From Microbotryomycetes sp. JL201 (lineage: Eukaryota; Basidiomycota; Microbotryomycetes): 64,000 nt of DNA. Below, in pieces: positions 22,809 to 34,788 of the stretch (the first letter of the stretch is position 1; each line of letters opens with the position of its first letter). The stretch is from positions 186,001 through 250,000 of the forward strand of contig JAQYUZ010000017.1 in the NCBI GenBank assembly GCA_033819885.1, in the 5' to 3' direction. The notes under the pieces were generated by a model. The model ran no database searches. It worked only from the letters and a program-made list of their open reading frames with translations, and had not been told where the DNA came from. The translations under genes were made by a program, and so were the position numbers.

Positions 22809-23620
22809 CGTCCCGTCTACCGCAGCGTCAAGAGCAGCATCCTGAGCTGGCGCCGTGCTAGCTGAATCGGCTAGAGCTGCGAGCTGTTTGGTTTGTGTCC
22901 AAGTTGTAGCCGTGTGAATCGAGCGGGCAGGTCCATCGTCGTCGTTGTGATCGAGCCGAGGAGTCACGCAGCGCACGATAAGCAGCAGGGCAGCAAAGGG
23001 CGCAGCGAGTCAGTCACGCGGGCAGGTCAGAAGCATGTTGCAGCAATGCTGCGACTGACCGATGCTTGAGGCTGGTCGTCGGCCGAGACCTGAGTGATCG
23101 GACTCGCCGAGGCCATTCGCTGGTCCGGCAGCCAGGCACAAGCAGAGGTCGCTATAGACGAATACTCTGAGGGTAGAGGATTCCGGTTCTGCTTCTATCC
23201 GCAAGTCGCTTGGTGATCGCAGGTCGAGCGCAAGGCGGCTGGCGCGTGCACGCGCTCCACCTCGCGCCGCAGCAACGTTGGACGATCAATTGTGCCCATG
23301 GCAGCGCCGACAACCGCATTCCCGTCAAATACCACTGCATAGCTTTTACAATCCATCAGCGTAGACGACGGTCCCGAGCAAAAATATCAAAAAGAAGGAC
23401 AAAGAGAAAGACAAGGTCTTTGCCAGTTTTGTCTCGATCGAAGGCAAGTGGCCAGGTTTGCATTGTTCAGATCACGATTTGGAGCGCTTTGTATTCGTCA
23501 TCGCGGACCATACGACGGATCACGTGATAGCCCCCCGGCGTTCAAGATTCGAATCGCCGACTCCGAAAGCGTTCAGTCTTCGAGCTTTGTGCGGCCCTTC
23601 TTGTCCTTGACGTGTGCACC
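22809..23620. other. Divergent promoter region
   Basis: About 0.8 kb between the PSR1-like gene (minus) and the alpha/beta hydrolase (plus). It contains the ATCACGTGAT palindrome at 23519-23528. No gene or tRNA was recognised. Confidence 0.45.
23519..23528. promoter_or_regulatory. ATCACGTGAT palindrome (CACGTG E-box)
   Basis: A perfect 10-bp palindrome about 93 bp upstream of the alpha/beta hydrolase ATG, matching the core bound by Cbf1-like bHLH factors. Its position supports a role as a promoter element, but this is inference. Confidence 0.4.
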
Positions 23621-24773
23621 ATGCCTGGCTCACCTTCACGCAAGGATGTTGTGATATCGTTTGGGCAAGCCAAGATGAGCGCATGGCTTTATCCTGCTCC
23701 CAAGAGCTCAAAATTGCCTGGACCCGCGGTCGTGCTCGGCCACGGTTTGGGAGGTGTCAAGGAGATGCGATTGGATGCGTAAGGGAGCCTGTGCGATAGT
23801 AACGCTGCAAGATCTGACAATCTGATCATCCCAGATACGCCCAAAAGTTTCAAGAGGCGGGATATCTCTGCGTCGCGTTCGATTATAGAGGATTTGGCGA
23901 GTCAACTGGCAGCGAGCCACAGATATTGGACTGGAACATGCAGCAGCAGGACTGGCATGTCGTTGTCGAGTGGACGCGCCAGCTTCACGAAGTCGGTGAG
24001 GCGCCAGCCGCCACCACGCTACACGCCAACTCTCGGTAGCGCTGACATGAGGACCTGCTGACTCGACCGACAGATCCAGAACGGATAGCAATATTCGGCA
24101 CATCGTTCGGGGGAGCTCACGCCATCGCTTACGCCGCACGCGATAAACGAGTGAAAGCAGCTATTTCGCAATGCCCATTCACTAGTGGACTTCATTCGAG
24201 CATGACTGTCGGCTTGTCTGTTTTGCCGCGCCTCGCATTGCTGGGCATCCGAGATCTACTTTTTGGGAAACCAAACGATTTTGTCCCAGTCAAGCTGTTT
24301 GGTCCACCTGGAGAAGGTGGGGCTTATGCAAAAGTCATCCCGTCCCGCGGCTGACAGTCTGTTTTTCTCTTCAGTGGCTCTCATGAACGCACCGGATGTA
24401 GTTTCGGGGATTATGAAGCTCGTGCCAGCAGAAAAGCAGGACTCGTATCCGAGGGTCGTTGCTGCTCGCATCGCGCTCGAAATTCCACGGCTATATCCCG
24501 GTGCACAAGCGAAGAACGTTGACTGTCCTATCTACTTTGCGGTTTGCTCCAAGGACACGGTCGCGCCGCCAGGTCCAACAAGATCATACGCCAAACAAGC
24601 GCGAAAAGGCACGATCAAAGACTATGATGTGCGTTCTCGTAGCTCCTTGTAGCCTATATGCAGGCTGACATTGCACTACCTAGTGCGGTCACTTTGACAT
24701 ATACGTCGGACAGCTTTTCGAGGAGGCTAGCAAGGACTATGTCGCATTTCTGCGCAAACATGTGCCTATTTAG
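23621..24773 (+). CDS. Alpha/beta hydrolase (dienelactone hydrolase / S9-like fold)
   Basis: Predicted 301-residue cytosolic serine hydrolase of unknown substrate. Five exons (23621-23778, 23835-23995, 24074-24316, 24375-24628, 24684-24773) sum exactly to 302 codons, all GT-AG. The oxyanion region is VVLGHGLGGVKEMRLD. The strand-turn-helix YRGFGES follows. The nucleophile elbow is GTSFGG (Ser117). The acid is Asp248 in CSKDTVAPPGP and the base is His275 in CGHFDIYVG, so the triad is complete. There is no signal peptide. Similar fungal proteins accompany polyketide clusters, but no such cluster is seen here. Confidence 0.85.
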
Positions 24774-25119
24774 AATGTCTGCGTTTGTAGATTGAACATT
24801 CCAGTCTTTGTGATATTGAAGTCCAAGAATTTGGTCGAAGCATGATTGACTCCTATTCTCGCCAATCCTGAATCCGGCGCAACGTTGGCTTGCCTCCCTC
24901 CCCGCATCGCGTGTCAAAGCAAACGTCAATGTGCGTCCACAATAGCGACTCGATACGAGGTCGACCGCCACACCCGTAGCGAGGACGGGTTGAGCTGCAG
25001 GCCCTCCGCACAAAAGTCTTTGCCAGTGGTTCTGCAGCTCGATTCACCCGTCGATGCTCGGTGTTGTGGCTCGCACAACTTTGTGCTGACGGTCACACTG
25101 TTTTGCAGCAGCTGTAATT
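24774..25119. other. RPS0 promoter and 5' UTR region
   Basis: Upstream of RPS0 (plus). A pyrimidine-rich TTTTGCAG just before the start codon could be the acceptor of a 5' UTR intron, common in fungal ribosomal protein genes. No other feature is seen. Confidence 0.35.
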
Positions 25120-26237
25120 ATGTCTTCTACCGCTACTCGCCTGCCCGCTGCTCTGTCGCCTACGGAGGACGACATCTCGCTCTTGTTGTCTGCTCAAGCA
25201 CATGTTGGCTCCAAGAATGTCGAGAAAAAGATGCAACCCTACGTTTGGAAGCGTCGTGCGGATGGTGTCAACGTCCTGAACGTTGGCAAGTCGTACGAAA
25301 AGCTCGTGTTCGCTGCTCGGATTATCGCCGCCATCGAGAACCCGGCCGACGTCTGTGTCATTTCTGCTCGCCCCTATGGCCATCGCGCCGTCCTCAAGTT
25401 TGCCGCCAACACTGGCGCGACCGCTGTGCGTGTGTTCGGGCGTTCTACGCGAGCTGCAAGCTGACGTGGGCACATCAACACAGATCGCCGGTCGTTTCAC
25501 CCCTGGTGCATTCACCAATCAGATCACGAAGGCATTCAAGGAGCCTCGCCTCGTTGTCGTGACCGACCCTCGCACGGATCACCAGGCCATTCGCGAGGCT
25601 TCGTATGTGAACGTTCCAGTCATCGCCTTCTGCGACACCGACTCGCCTCTCAATTATGTCGACGTTGCAATTCCGCTCAACAACAAGGCCAAACACTCGA
25701 TCGGTCTCGGATGGTGGCTTCTGTGCCGTGAAGTCTTGCGCCTCCGTGGCTCTGTCGCTCGCACGCCTGACGCATGGCCCGTCATGGTCGACATGTTCTT
25801 TGTACGTTTGTGCGCAATGTCTAACTCGTCGACGTCGCGAGCTGACTCAAAAGAAACCAGTACCGCGACCCCGAAGAGGTCGAGCGCGATACTCAGGCGG
25901 CCGCCGATGCCAAGGCTCTCGAAGCTGCCGGCGGAGACACGACTGAGGCTCAAGCTGGCGTCTCGGAATGGGAGATTTCTGGCGGTGTTAGCGGTGGCGT
26001 CGCTGCCGCTGCCGCTCTCCCGACAACTGAAGCCGGTTCGTACAGCGCACTCCTCAGTCCCGCTTTCTTCTCCTCAAATTGTCACATGCCAATACTAACT
26101 GTGTGCACCCATCTGATTGGTCCGCAACAGGAGTTATCGACTGGGCTGCCGAAGGCACCTCGGACTGGGCTGCCGACGCTTCGGCACCTGCCGACCAGAC
26201 TGGCGCTGCCACACAACAGAATGCCGACGGTTGGTAG
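25120..26237 (+). CDS. RPS0: 40S ribosomal protein S0/SA (uS2)
   Basis: Small-subunit ribosomal protein of the uS2/laminin-receptor family, needed for late 40S assembly. Four exons (25120-25425, 25484-25801, 25861-26035, 26131-26237) sum exactly to 302 codons. The conserved core is clear: [68 protein letters not shown] and [15 protein letters not shown]. The C-terminal tail carries the E/DWAA-type repeats of eukaryotic SA proteins, ending NADGW. All introns are GT-AG. It is convergent with QNG1 178 bp away. Confidence 0.97.
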
Positions 26238-26414
26238 ATGTGTCTGGCTGCGTCCTTGTCTTTGTGAGATGGGCGCAGGCAGATACTACTGCTGCTGTTC
26301 GAAAGTCGCCACTTGCGGCAATTCTCGCCTCTTTCGTTTCTTGTCAGGTGATCTTGGTTGTAACAACGGTTTTCATACTTCAGACTTTGCAGCACCTTGA
26401 GGTTTTTGGGACTC

Positions 26415-27853
26415 TCAGTACAAATATGTCTGGCGCTGTGCCAACCTCTGGACGTTCCGCAAACCTCCTTTCTTGCCGATACTCCACAAGTACGCATCCA
26501 AATTGACTTCCTTCATGTCTTTGAGCCATTCACGACCGTCGGCTGTCAGCGTACTGTCATTGCGTACGAGCTTGACGATCCTGTTGCAAGCGGCGACTGC
26601 CGCTGCCCTAATTCTGCAAGCTGAATCCGCCGAGAGCAGTTTGTTTGTCTGGAGACTTTCGCTGCGCAGGGCAGGATCTGTACACGACGCAGTATCGATG
26701 ATTTCAAAGTGCAAGAGCATGGCTGGGTGGTTTTGAAGAACGTTCGACTGGTCAGTCCTCTACTGATTTGTGCAGTCGTCAAGATTGGTGACCCACTTGG
26801 AATGACATTGTCGGCAAAGATGGGAAGGTTATGAACCTCCGGCAACGGGAAAGAAGGTTTCTGTCGACCTGGAGCCGAAAAGGTCAAGGTGATGACGCTG
26901 AGCATGAACAGCGCCTTTTTCAGGAGGAAACAAGGTTGTCCGTCTATCAAGTGCACATCCCGAAACGGAGGGAATGTGTCTGCGAGCTAAGCGTCCAATG
27001 CAAAGAGTCAGCGAGGGACAATGACACTCGACGTGAAAGTCCGACCGACCTTTTCGAGCATTCTTCCTGCGTCGGCATTTGTCTCTATTAACGAGTCTTG
27101 AACCCACTCCCCAAGGCTTCTTTTGTTGCTTTGCTCTAAAGCTTGCCCAGTCTCCTTCAACGCTTTCTCGACAAGCTCGAGAATCTCGATCGCGTCTGGG
27201 TCTCGTTCGCCCACTTTGACGGCACTGCCCAACGTCGGGTGATCCTTCTCCGTATGAGTCCGAATATTCATCAACTGAGCCAATTTGTCTGTATTTGTCG
27301 ACAACATTCCCTTTGTAGACAAAGGCACGTTTGACTTTTCATCGTCCGTCGCAGACAAGTGACTTGCCAATACGAGAGCCAAAACATTGTCCCAAGCTCC
27401 ACGACCAGTCAACCTCTTGAGAGGTATTCTATAACCTGAGAGGAAATTCAGAAGTGCCAATGTGCAGACGACGTCGAGTTCCTCGAGGTCAGAATCGAAC
27501 CGGAGAGGCAAGCGGATGCCATGAGAGTCTGCGCCATGAGAGGCGGCCCAATCTTCTTCTTCTATGCTGCTCAGAAATTGCCTAATGGCGCCGTCGTCTA
27601 TCTGCGCACAGCGATGATTACCGTCAGCTCGTTCATTGAACGATGCGCTTGTTCGGAAACTCGGACGCACCGTGATATTGGAAGCGTGACAGATAGACGC
27701 GCAACTTGTTCGTATGGAATCCAAGAGCTCGCCGGGGGGCGGTGTTGTGGCCTGCATAGCTTGATACAAAGTCGCGCGAGAAGCAGAGTACGCCGAGCTG
27801 CAGCAAGTTGCTGTGTTTGCAGACTCGATAATGATCAATTTGCAGGAGCTCAT
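26415..27853 (-). CDS. QNG1: Queuosine 5'-phosphate N-glycosylase/hydrolase (DUF2419, QNG1)
   Basis: Salvage enzyme that releases queuine from queuosine nucleotides, allowing tRNA queuosine modification from dietary or recycled base. Exon 1 is 27853-27050 (268 codons, ATG start MSSCKLIIIES). Exon 2 starts at 26986 after a GT-AG intron, and a third exon carries the C-terminus. Family blocks are LALLNFLSGYRIPLKRLTGRGAWD, LGEWVQDSL, LADTFPPFRDV, PCFLLKKALFMLSVITLTF, LPIFADNVIPS, AMLLHFEIID and DAYLWSIGKK. The second intron is placed tentatively at only 35 nt. Baker's yeast lacks this pathway, while fission yeast and many basidiomycetes keep it. Confidence 0.88.
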
Positions 27854-27985
27854 AGGTCTCGAGCTACCACCTTGTCAATACTTTTAGGGAGACAACGACT
27901 CTGCGCTACGAAGTAGCAACAGCGAAACTACTTAGCACGAACTGTGCCGCGCAACATGACACATCTATCAGACCTCATGTCAATG

Positions 27986-30977
27986 CTAACCATACCAAGC
28001 TCTCGGAGCCGAAACCGGCACGCCCGCTGCCTTGGAAAGACTTGACTGGCGACCTCTTGGCAAAGGCTTGCTTTTGAGCGCTGCTGATCCGACTAGTCCG
28101 TCCTCTTTCAGCTTTCCGACATCACTGAGAGGCCTGATGTCCATGTCGTGGATCGACAATGAGAACCCTTCACCGTTCTTGTCGAGTGAGCCAACAACAG
28201 CCCGAATTGAGAAACTGTGGTCACAATCAGCCAATGGCGAACGGTCGAGTAATGCAGGACTTGCCTGACTTGGGCGATGCAAATGTCCAGCGCTTGTAGC
28301 TCTGTTTTTGGCACCTCGATCGAGCCGGTCAACTCCAGTAACTCTTCGCCATTTGAGCGCAACAAGCGAGCGCTCTCCTTCACCAAACGCTGGGTAATGC
28401 ACAAGGATGGAGAAGCCCATGGCTGTTGCGAACTTTGTGGGTCGGCCGATCGCAACACCAATTTGCGGGAGATCGAAACTGTCACTCTTGAATTCAGCGC
28501 TTGCGCGAGTTTGCCGCTATCAATGGGCATTGAACAATCGAGCACGAATCTAAGGCGGTACTTGATGTCGTACGTCAAAAGGTTTTGATGGCTTGGAACC
28601 AAGACGCCATAGGCGAGCTGAGCATTCTGAAATGGCTTGGCCCGAGTTGGACAAATTTTTTGAGTCAGGCCAGCGTGAAGCGCCGGTGCATTTACGTGTT
28701 CGGATTTCGATTTGCAGAACTTGACCGCAGGGCTCATTTGGTCTTGTTCCTTGGTATTCTCGAGGGCAAACGGGATCTTCAATCTGTGGTCAAAGCGGCG
28801 GGTAAGCCGAACGGTTTCACTGCGCGGACGCGGTCTCTAACCGCTCACTTCTCTGTGCCTCCCAACCTGAATCGCGTCGGCCGTCTCCCAAGCAGCTCGA
28901 AATAATCTGGGCCCGGAAAAAGTCAAATTGTGCGGATCTCATTCTTTGGAGACTCTGTCGCCACCAGACGTACAGCCCACTCTGACATTAGGATGCGAGA
29001 ACGTGGATGGCAAGCCTCTGACTTTATCATGGCAGGAACAAGTGGCCGAATCAGGCATCGGCATGGTGCAAGTCAGAGTGCGTCCTGCAGCAGTCACGGA
29101 GTCGCTGCGCTTCGTCTCAGGCAGCAATGTCACGTTGAGAACCAGAAAGTCATGCGTCAATGGTGGCTCCTGATGGACGAATTCTGAGCCGCCGCGAGCA
29201 TGGTGAAGCTTCTGATCGCCATGACTCACTCCCGAAACATGACAGTTGCCAACTAAGCGTATTTGTAGCGCTTCATAAGCCGCAGTAGATTCCAATTCGA
29301 CTTTCAGCTTGATCGGCTTCCCCCTTCGAATGATACATGTCTTGTCGAGAGGTGGCGAAACGGTCAAACGAGCGTGCTTGAAATTGAGAGTTCTGCTTTT
29401 AGACTTCTCGCGAGCAAGTGAACCATTGTGCAAAGTCATTGAAGTGTCTGCTGTACTTGTACTGGCTTGACTATCAGTCGAGCCGAATCGAGCACGGTCG
29501 CGGGTTGATCCGGGAGGGGAAGAATCGGCAGACGAAAAGCTGTGCAGTCTTTCACTACGAGTCATCATGCTTGAGCATGACTCGTCGTGATTGTATCGTT
29601 TCTGTACAGACTTATTTCCAGCTACGAAGTTTGTAGCAGGCGGGTCCCCGCAAGTGTTGACGGTGAACGACGGAGCAGCTCGTCTTGTTTTTGGCGGCAG
29701 AGGGAACACCAAGCGAGGTTCTCGGAGCTTCGAATGCTCCTCGGAATCGGCAAGCCTGCGCCTGCGTGGCATGGCGGCCCCAGCATCTAAAGCGTCTTGA
29801 ACGGCTTTGCGCCACACTGCCAGCTCTCGCTCACTGCACCGAGCATCATGGCTGGCTGATGTATAGTCCTGATGATCAGAGACATTATCGGGCTGAAAGA
29901 GTTGTCGTGGACTGAGTGAGGACATCGGTCTGGGGCTGTCCGAATTACTCGCCCCAGTGAGCGTGACCAGGGGGTGCAGTGCAAACAGCGGTCCGTGATC
30001 GCTGACTGGATCGAGTGGATCAACGAACGATTCGTTGTCCGAGTCCTGATTGATTGAAGGGGAAAAAACGAATTGATCGACAGAGACTGAAGTCGGTATC
30101 CCGGTCCCGCGAGGCGGAGTTGCTTCAGAAGTTGCAAGTGACTGTATGTTCGTGTGCTCCTCCTCTTCCACTGAAGGGAGAGCACGAATTTTTGAGCCTG
30201 TTCAACCAGACATTGATCAAATGCGGGGCTACGCGACTATGCGAGGACGCACCAGGTCGCGTTTTGGGAAATATGGCCGGCTGTGATGGCTCTTGTGGTA
30301 GGGTTGGCTCTTCGGACACCACTGGCAGCAGTTCTATCCTGCTTCTTTCGAGTTCCGGCACTAGGCACTCAGGCCATGTTGAATCTTGATCTTGCACGTC
30401 CACTCCTGGCAGCTGAATTGGGGAGCACCAGACTGGCGAAGGTAAAAAATTAAGTAGTTCTTCAGCCTTATGAACATCCTCATTCGCAGCATTGGGCAAA
30501 ATGCCTAAGGATCGCGCCACAGTTGCGAACTCGGAGTCGGCCGAATTTGGCGGATGTTGGCAGAAAGTGTGCTGGGATGCATGATCAAAAGACATGTGTC
30601 GCCTGGACTTTGGTGTTTTCTTGGATAGATCTAGCTTGATACCTTCCTTTGGCGCGAAAGCAGAGTCGAGTTTGTCGAGAGTCGTGTTCACGAGGAGCAT
30701 GTTGGTCCTTCGTGATGGACGCCAAGGACTCTGTCCTTTTGATTGTGTTTCGAGCCGTCCTGTGACGGCTGTTTCCGAGACGTGAAGCGAGTCTTGGGCG
30801 CTCGCTCTTGTCAAGCTCGCGAACTACAGTCGCTAGCTATACTTGCCGTCGATACGTTGTTCAGAAACGGACAAGCCTCTTCGCCAGTGAGTCCGCAAAG
30901 AATTGTTGACACGAAGGCGTCTGTTTGCCAGAAGCGCGTGCTGACTTCGGGCGCACACCGTTAAACAAGTCCCCCAT
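27986..30977 (-). CDS. Arrestin-like regulatory protein, tentative (contains a GC-AG intron)
   Basis: A long, multi-exon Ser-rich protein. The start at 30977 (MGDLFNGVRPKSARASGKQ) is joined by a GT-AG intron to exon 30823-30253, then to a long exon beginning at 30170 (VEEEEHTNIQS). The middle has a beta-sandwich-like stretch (FKHARLTVSPPLDKTCIIR, GKPIKLKVELESTAAYEAL, IRLVGNCHV). A later block (LTYDIKYRLRFVLDCSMP, VTVSISRKLVLRSAD) resembles arrestin C domains of fungal ART adaptors. The last intron (28215-28264) has a GC donor (GTCAG|GCAAGT) and joins CIAQV to SFSIRAVVGSLDKNGEG in phase. The fold assignment is by pattern only. The middle exon borders (about 28700-28950) are not resolved. Confidence 0.6.
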
Positions 30978-31168
30978 TTGTTAGCTCGACAGCTGCATAG
31001 CACGTGGCGAGCGGAGCGCAGCTTTGAAGACCGGAGGTTTCAGATGCGTGACCTGGTTACATGCACCTCGCAATGTATCGTAAAATATGATCGTGCTGGC
31101 GCGAGTGAAATGAATGAACTATATTCGCATGTCATGATGTGCCGGGCTCTCATTGACGGCTTGTCCGA

Positions 31169-34100
31169 ATGCCATCGTCAGCCTCGGGGTCGTCGCATTC
31201 GACGGCCCATCACGGGCGCGGCATGCTGTCTGGAGAGAAGACGGCGCTCGAGAGGTCATCGACGCAGCGGACGGTGTCTAGCAGCGCATCCGCCTCGTCC
31301 TCGCGCCGTCATCACGCCCTCGCCGGTCTTGGGCATGGCCCATCGCACCGGCATCAGGCCCGATTGGGCGTCACAACAGAGTACAACGACTTGGAGCTAC
31401 ATAGTGCCGCTGCAGGAGCCAACATAGGTGAGAGCAAGCGCGCATCCGTCGTAGACGATGGCCGAGCCGGGCTCGTCGACGATCCTGCACCGCACACGCA
31501 CGAGCAGGCCATGGTCAGACCAGCGACTGCCCCTGGACACTGGTCCTCGGGCTGCTACTATGGCAACTGCGCCTTTGGGCGCTCGCGCTAGAGTAAATCA
31601 GGCGGACGACCGAGCTGTTCGGTTCGGACTAGGCCTCGGCGTCAACTGTAGCCTAGCGCGAACCCTGGGCTCACTACAGCAGGCGCAACCGGCAAGCCTT
31701 GAGCGTACACGCATCCTCAGGCCAGCTTCATCTTCACGGCCGCCCCGCGACAAAGGCTGGCTCACAGTCGGTCCCCCCGGGCCGCCGCCGCCGCTGTGAC
31801 GCACTTGACAAAACAAGCTGAATCCCCGTCGCTCGCAAGACGCATACTGACGCTCGGCGGTGATAATCTTCCCAGGCTTAGTGCGGTATGCTCTTCAGCA
31901 GGGGCAACCCGTCAATTCTGTCAAGAATGGCATCCTCCCGCTGCACGCGGCCGCCAGTTCCGGATCGGTGGCGGTCGTCAGGGAACTCATTGAGAACGGC
32001 GCAGACGTCAACGCGCCACGGTAAGGCCCGAGAGCGTTTCTGTACATCGCTGTGTTGTCTGAGACGATGCGCTCTCCTTCTTAGGCTGTCACGACGATAC
32101 AGCCACGACCGGTCTCGGTCGTCTGGCATGGCGGCAGGCACGACAGGTTCAACCGCTCTGCACTTTGCGGCAGCCAACGGCCACGCAGACATTGTGTCAC
32201 TTTTGCTCGAATTCGGCGCAGATCCGTCGGCAGAAGAAAAGTATGGCCTCACACCAGAGATGATTGCCACGCAGCGCGGGCACTTCGAAGCAGCAAGTCT
32301 GCTGAGACAAGCACAGCTAGAGCAAGCAGATCGTGCCGCCGCATCTGCCGCATCGGGCTCGGTCGTAAAGTCGCTGGCTAAGAAGCGGATACATCCTCAA
32401 AGATCTTTTGACGCACTGGCGGTCAAACTGCAGCAGCATGCATCGCAACCTCATCTGCCGTCTTCTCTGCACATGACACCGTCGTCATCATCTCTCAACA
32501 CGCAAGCGGCTTTGGCCGGGGCATCTGTCGTTCGGAGAATGTCCGCGCCGCACAACAACAAAGACCCGAACGCGCCTCGCAGACCGAGCCTGCCGTCTGT
32601 ATTTGAAAAGGCCGCTCATCCTTCTGCGACCCTGAAACACGCGCTCGGCATGTCTTTGAAACGGTCGGCAGACTCGAAATCGCTCGCGTTGAAGTCTGAG
32701 AGCCGGACGAGCCTCAGTTCTACGTTGCTCGGACGAAACAGGAGCAACAGCGTCATTCAAGATGACGAGAAAGACCTGGCAGAGCTCGATGAAGAGTTTG
32801 GGGATCAGGCGATAGACCTTCGCAAGGAGCGAGACGAATTGTTTCGGCCATCGACAACAACGACGACGACGATGCAGAGCGGCTCTTCGGGACCTTCCGT
32901 TGTCGGACGGAGACTATCAATAGGGCAGACAGGTCCTGGAACCGCAAGGGCAGACCGATTCTATCGACCGCGGCAGAGTTCGCAGTTAAGCGGGAGAACT
33001 TCCGTTGCCGCGTCCAGTCCGGCGAGTGCGCGCGTGTTCATTGACGATGATGACGAGGGCACTATCCCGAAAGATGGGCAGGAGGTCCCGAGTCGAACGG
33101 CTTCGCTGCGGGATCCGGACTCGTCAAGGCCATCGACACCGTATCTAAGTACATCCGAGATGAGCTCGTCGCGAGGACCTGCCGACAGCTCGGACAGGGC
33201 AAGTACCACCTCTCAAAGCACATTCGGCGCCAGTCAGCGGCCGTCAGCGATGGAACCACGGTTGGGAGCCGCTGCGCCTCGCAACGAGGCCGAAAGCGCC
33301 CCGGCCGATGAAAACGAGGCAGCCGAATCGCCGGACTTTCGACCAACAGTCAAGGCGCCAACTTTGGGCGTTGACAATGTCAAACGAGTCGAGACACGTG
33401 CACATCGCAGCGACTCTGTTGGTACGGACGGTCGGTTCTCGTCCTCGGCTGCGTCGTCATACTCTGGGCCCGGCACGCTCTCAACATACGCTCCATCTGT
33501 GTCGACGAACGCGACATCGATCTACCCGAGTACTCAAGGCACAGCCGCAAAAAGTTCGTTATCGCCGTTGTACGAAAGCGCTGCCGGTAGCGTCGCCGCT
33601 TCTTCAATCACGACGAGTGCACAAGCACGGTCAAGAGTCAGAAAGGCCGAGCGGGAGCTGTTGTCTCATAACGCTGCGCCCCACGGGACTGCGAGGTCCA
33701 GCTTGAAGCAAAAGCTTGCCGCTTATGGCCAGACGCTCGCATTGGAGCGCAACCTAGCGGCGATGGAAATGTCGAGTCCTGCAAAACAATGTTCTCCGTT
33801 CAAGTACGAAACTATCGGAACCAGTGCGATCAAGCGTGAGTAGGTTCGAGAGTTTAGTTAGCGCTTTTTCTGACAGAGACTGCTTCCAGCAACAGCTTCA
33901 TCGTCGCAGTCGGTCGTCACTTCACAACCGCTGGATTCGAGAACTGTCGTCCCGCAGTGGCGTGCCGTGCCGACAACTGATCGTCTCGGTCCCCCGTCTG
34001 CTTTGAGTCATGGACGCAATCGCGTTGCTTCTCCTGCTGAAGCCGATCGGGGCACTCATGGTCGCAAGCTTTCAGACACACGCGCAACGGCAATAGGGGA

Positions 34101-34566
34101 TCGTTCGACAAATGATGGTTCAAAGCAAACCCATCATGATGGCACGGGTAATCAGCTCGCCGAGCCAGTCGTGTTTGGCTCAAACGCAAACGCACCAAAA
34201 GGTCCTGTGTCATATGTTCAAGCTCGACCCTCAACTAAACCAGACCCGACTGTCCCTTCGGTAAATGATGTCCCGTCTGGTGTGACAAACGCTCACGACA
34301 AGCACAACAAGAATGGGAATGGCAACGGTGGCACGAGTTCGCGTCGCAGTGACCGCACTCATTCGAACAAGGGCACAAGCAGTGTCACATCTGCTCGTGA
34401 CCAAGTTGAGCTTGATGCGATTGAGCAGAGTCGGATGGAACAAGCTGTACCAAAAGCACAAATTACGGCCTCAAAGGACAAGAACAAAGGATCGAAAAAG
34501 TCGTCCGGAGCTGCACAGGTGAACGGTTCTGCGTCGAGTGGTTTCAAAAAACTGTTTGGAAGGTGA
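31169..34566 (+). CDS. Ankyrin-repeat protein with long disordered tail
   Basis: Predicted 943-residue protein. Four exons (31169-31427, 31876-32020, 32085-33835, 33890-34566) sum exactly to 944 codons, GT-AG. A short Ser-rich N-terminus leads into ankyrin repeats between residues 75 and 200: NDLELHSAAAGANI, NGILPLHAAASSGSVAVVRELIENGADVNA and GSTALHFAAANGHADIVSLLLEFGADPSAEEKYG. The remaining 700 residues are low-complexity, Ser/Thr/Pro rich and basic in places, with one short charged region (KDLAELDEEFGDQ), typical of a scaffold. The C-terminus ends SGFKKLFGR. The first intron is long (448 nt). No catalytic domain is seen. Function unknown. Confidence 0.85.
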
Positions 34567-34788
34567 ATGTATCCCGTTCGAAGGTGTTGGATATGGTTGT
34601 TCTCTTGCTCTCTCTCTCTATCTCTCTGTTTATATTTGCCGTACTGTGTGTGCGCGCAGCTGTCGTCGATTTTTACAAATATGGTCTGAGTATCTATTGC
34701 TTGTACACGATTGTGCGTGATTTTGGTGTATGCTGTTTCCGATGCAGCCGCGTCTTTGCCCCGCCAGACGGTTTGCGCTCAGACGACT

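Noticed and set aside
23501-23570. GATTCGAATC-like box suggesting a tRNA
   Set aside because: No matching A box, acceptor stem or cloverleaf could be drawn on either strand.
31458-31799. 113-codon plus-strand frame inside the long first intron of the ankyrin gene
   Set aside because: It ends in a proline run without homology, and the exons on either side join exactly in phase without it.
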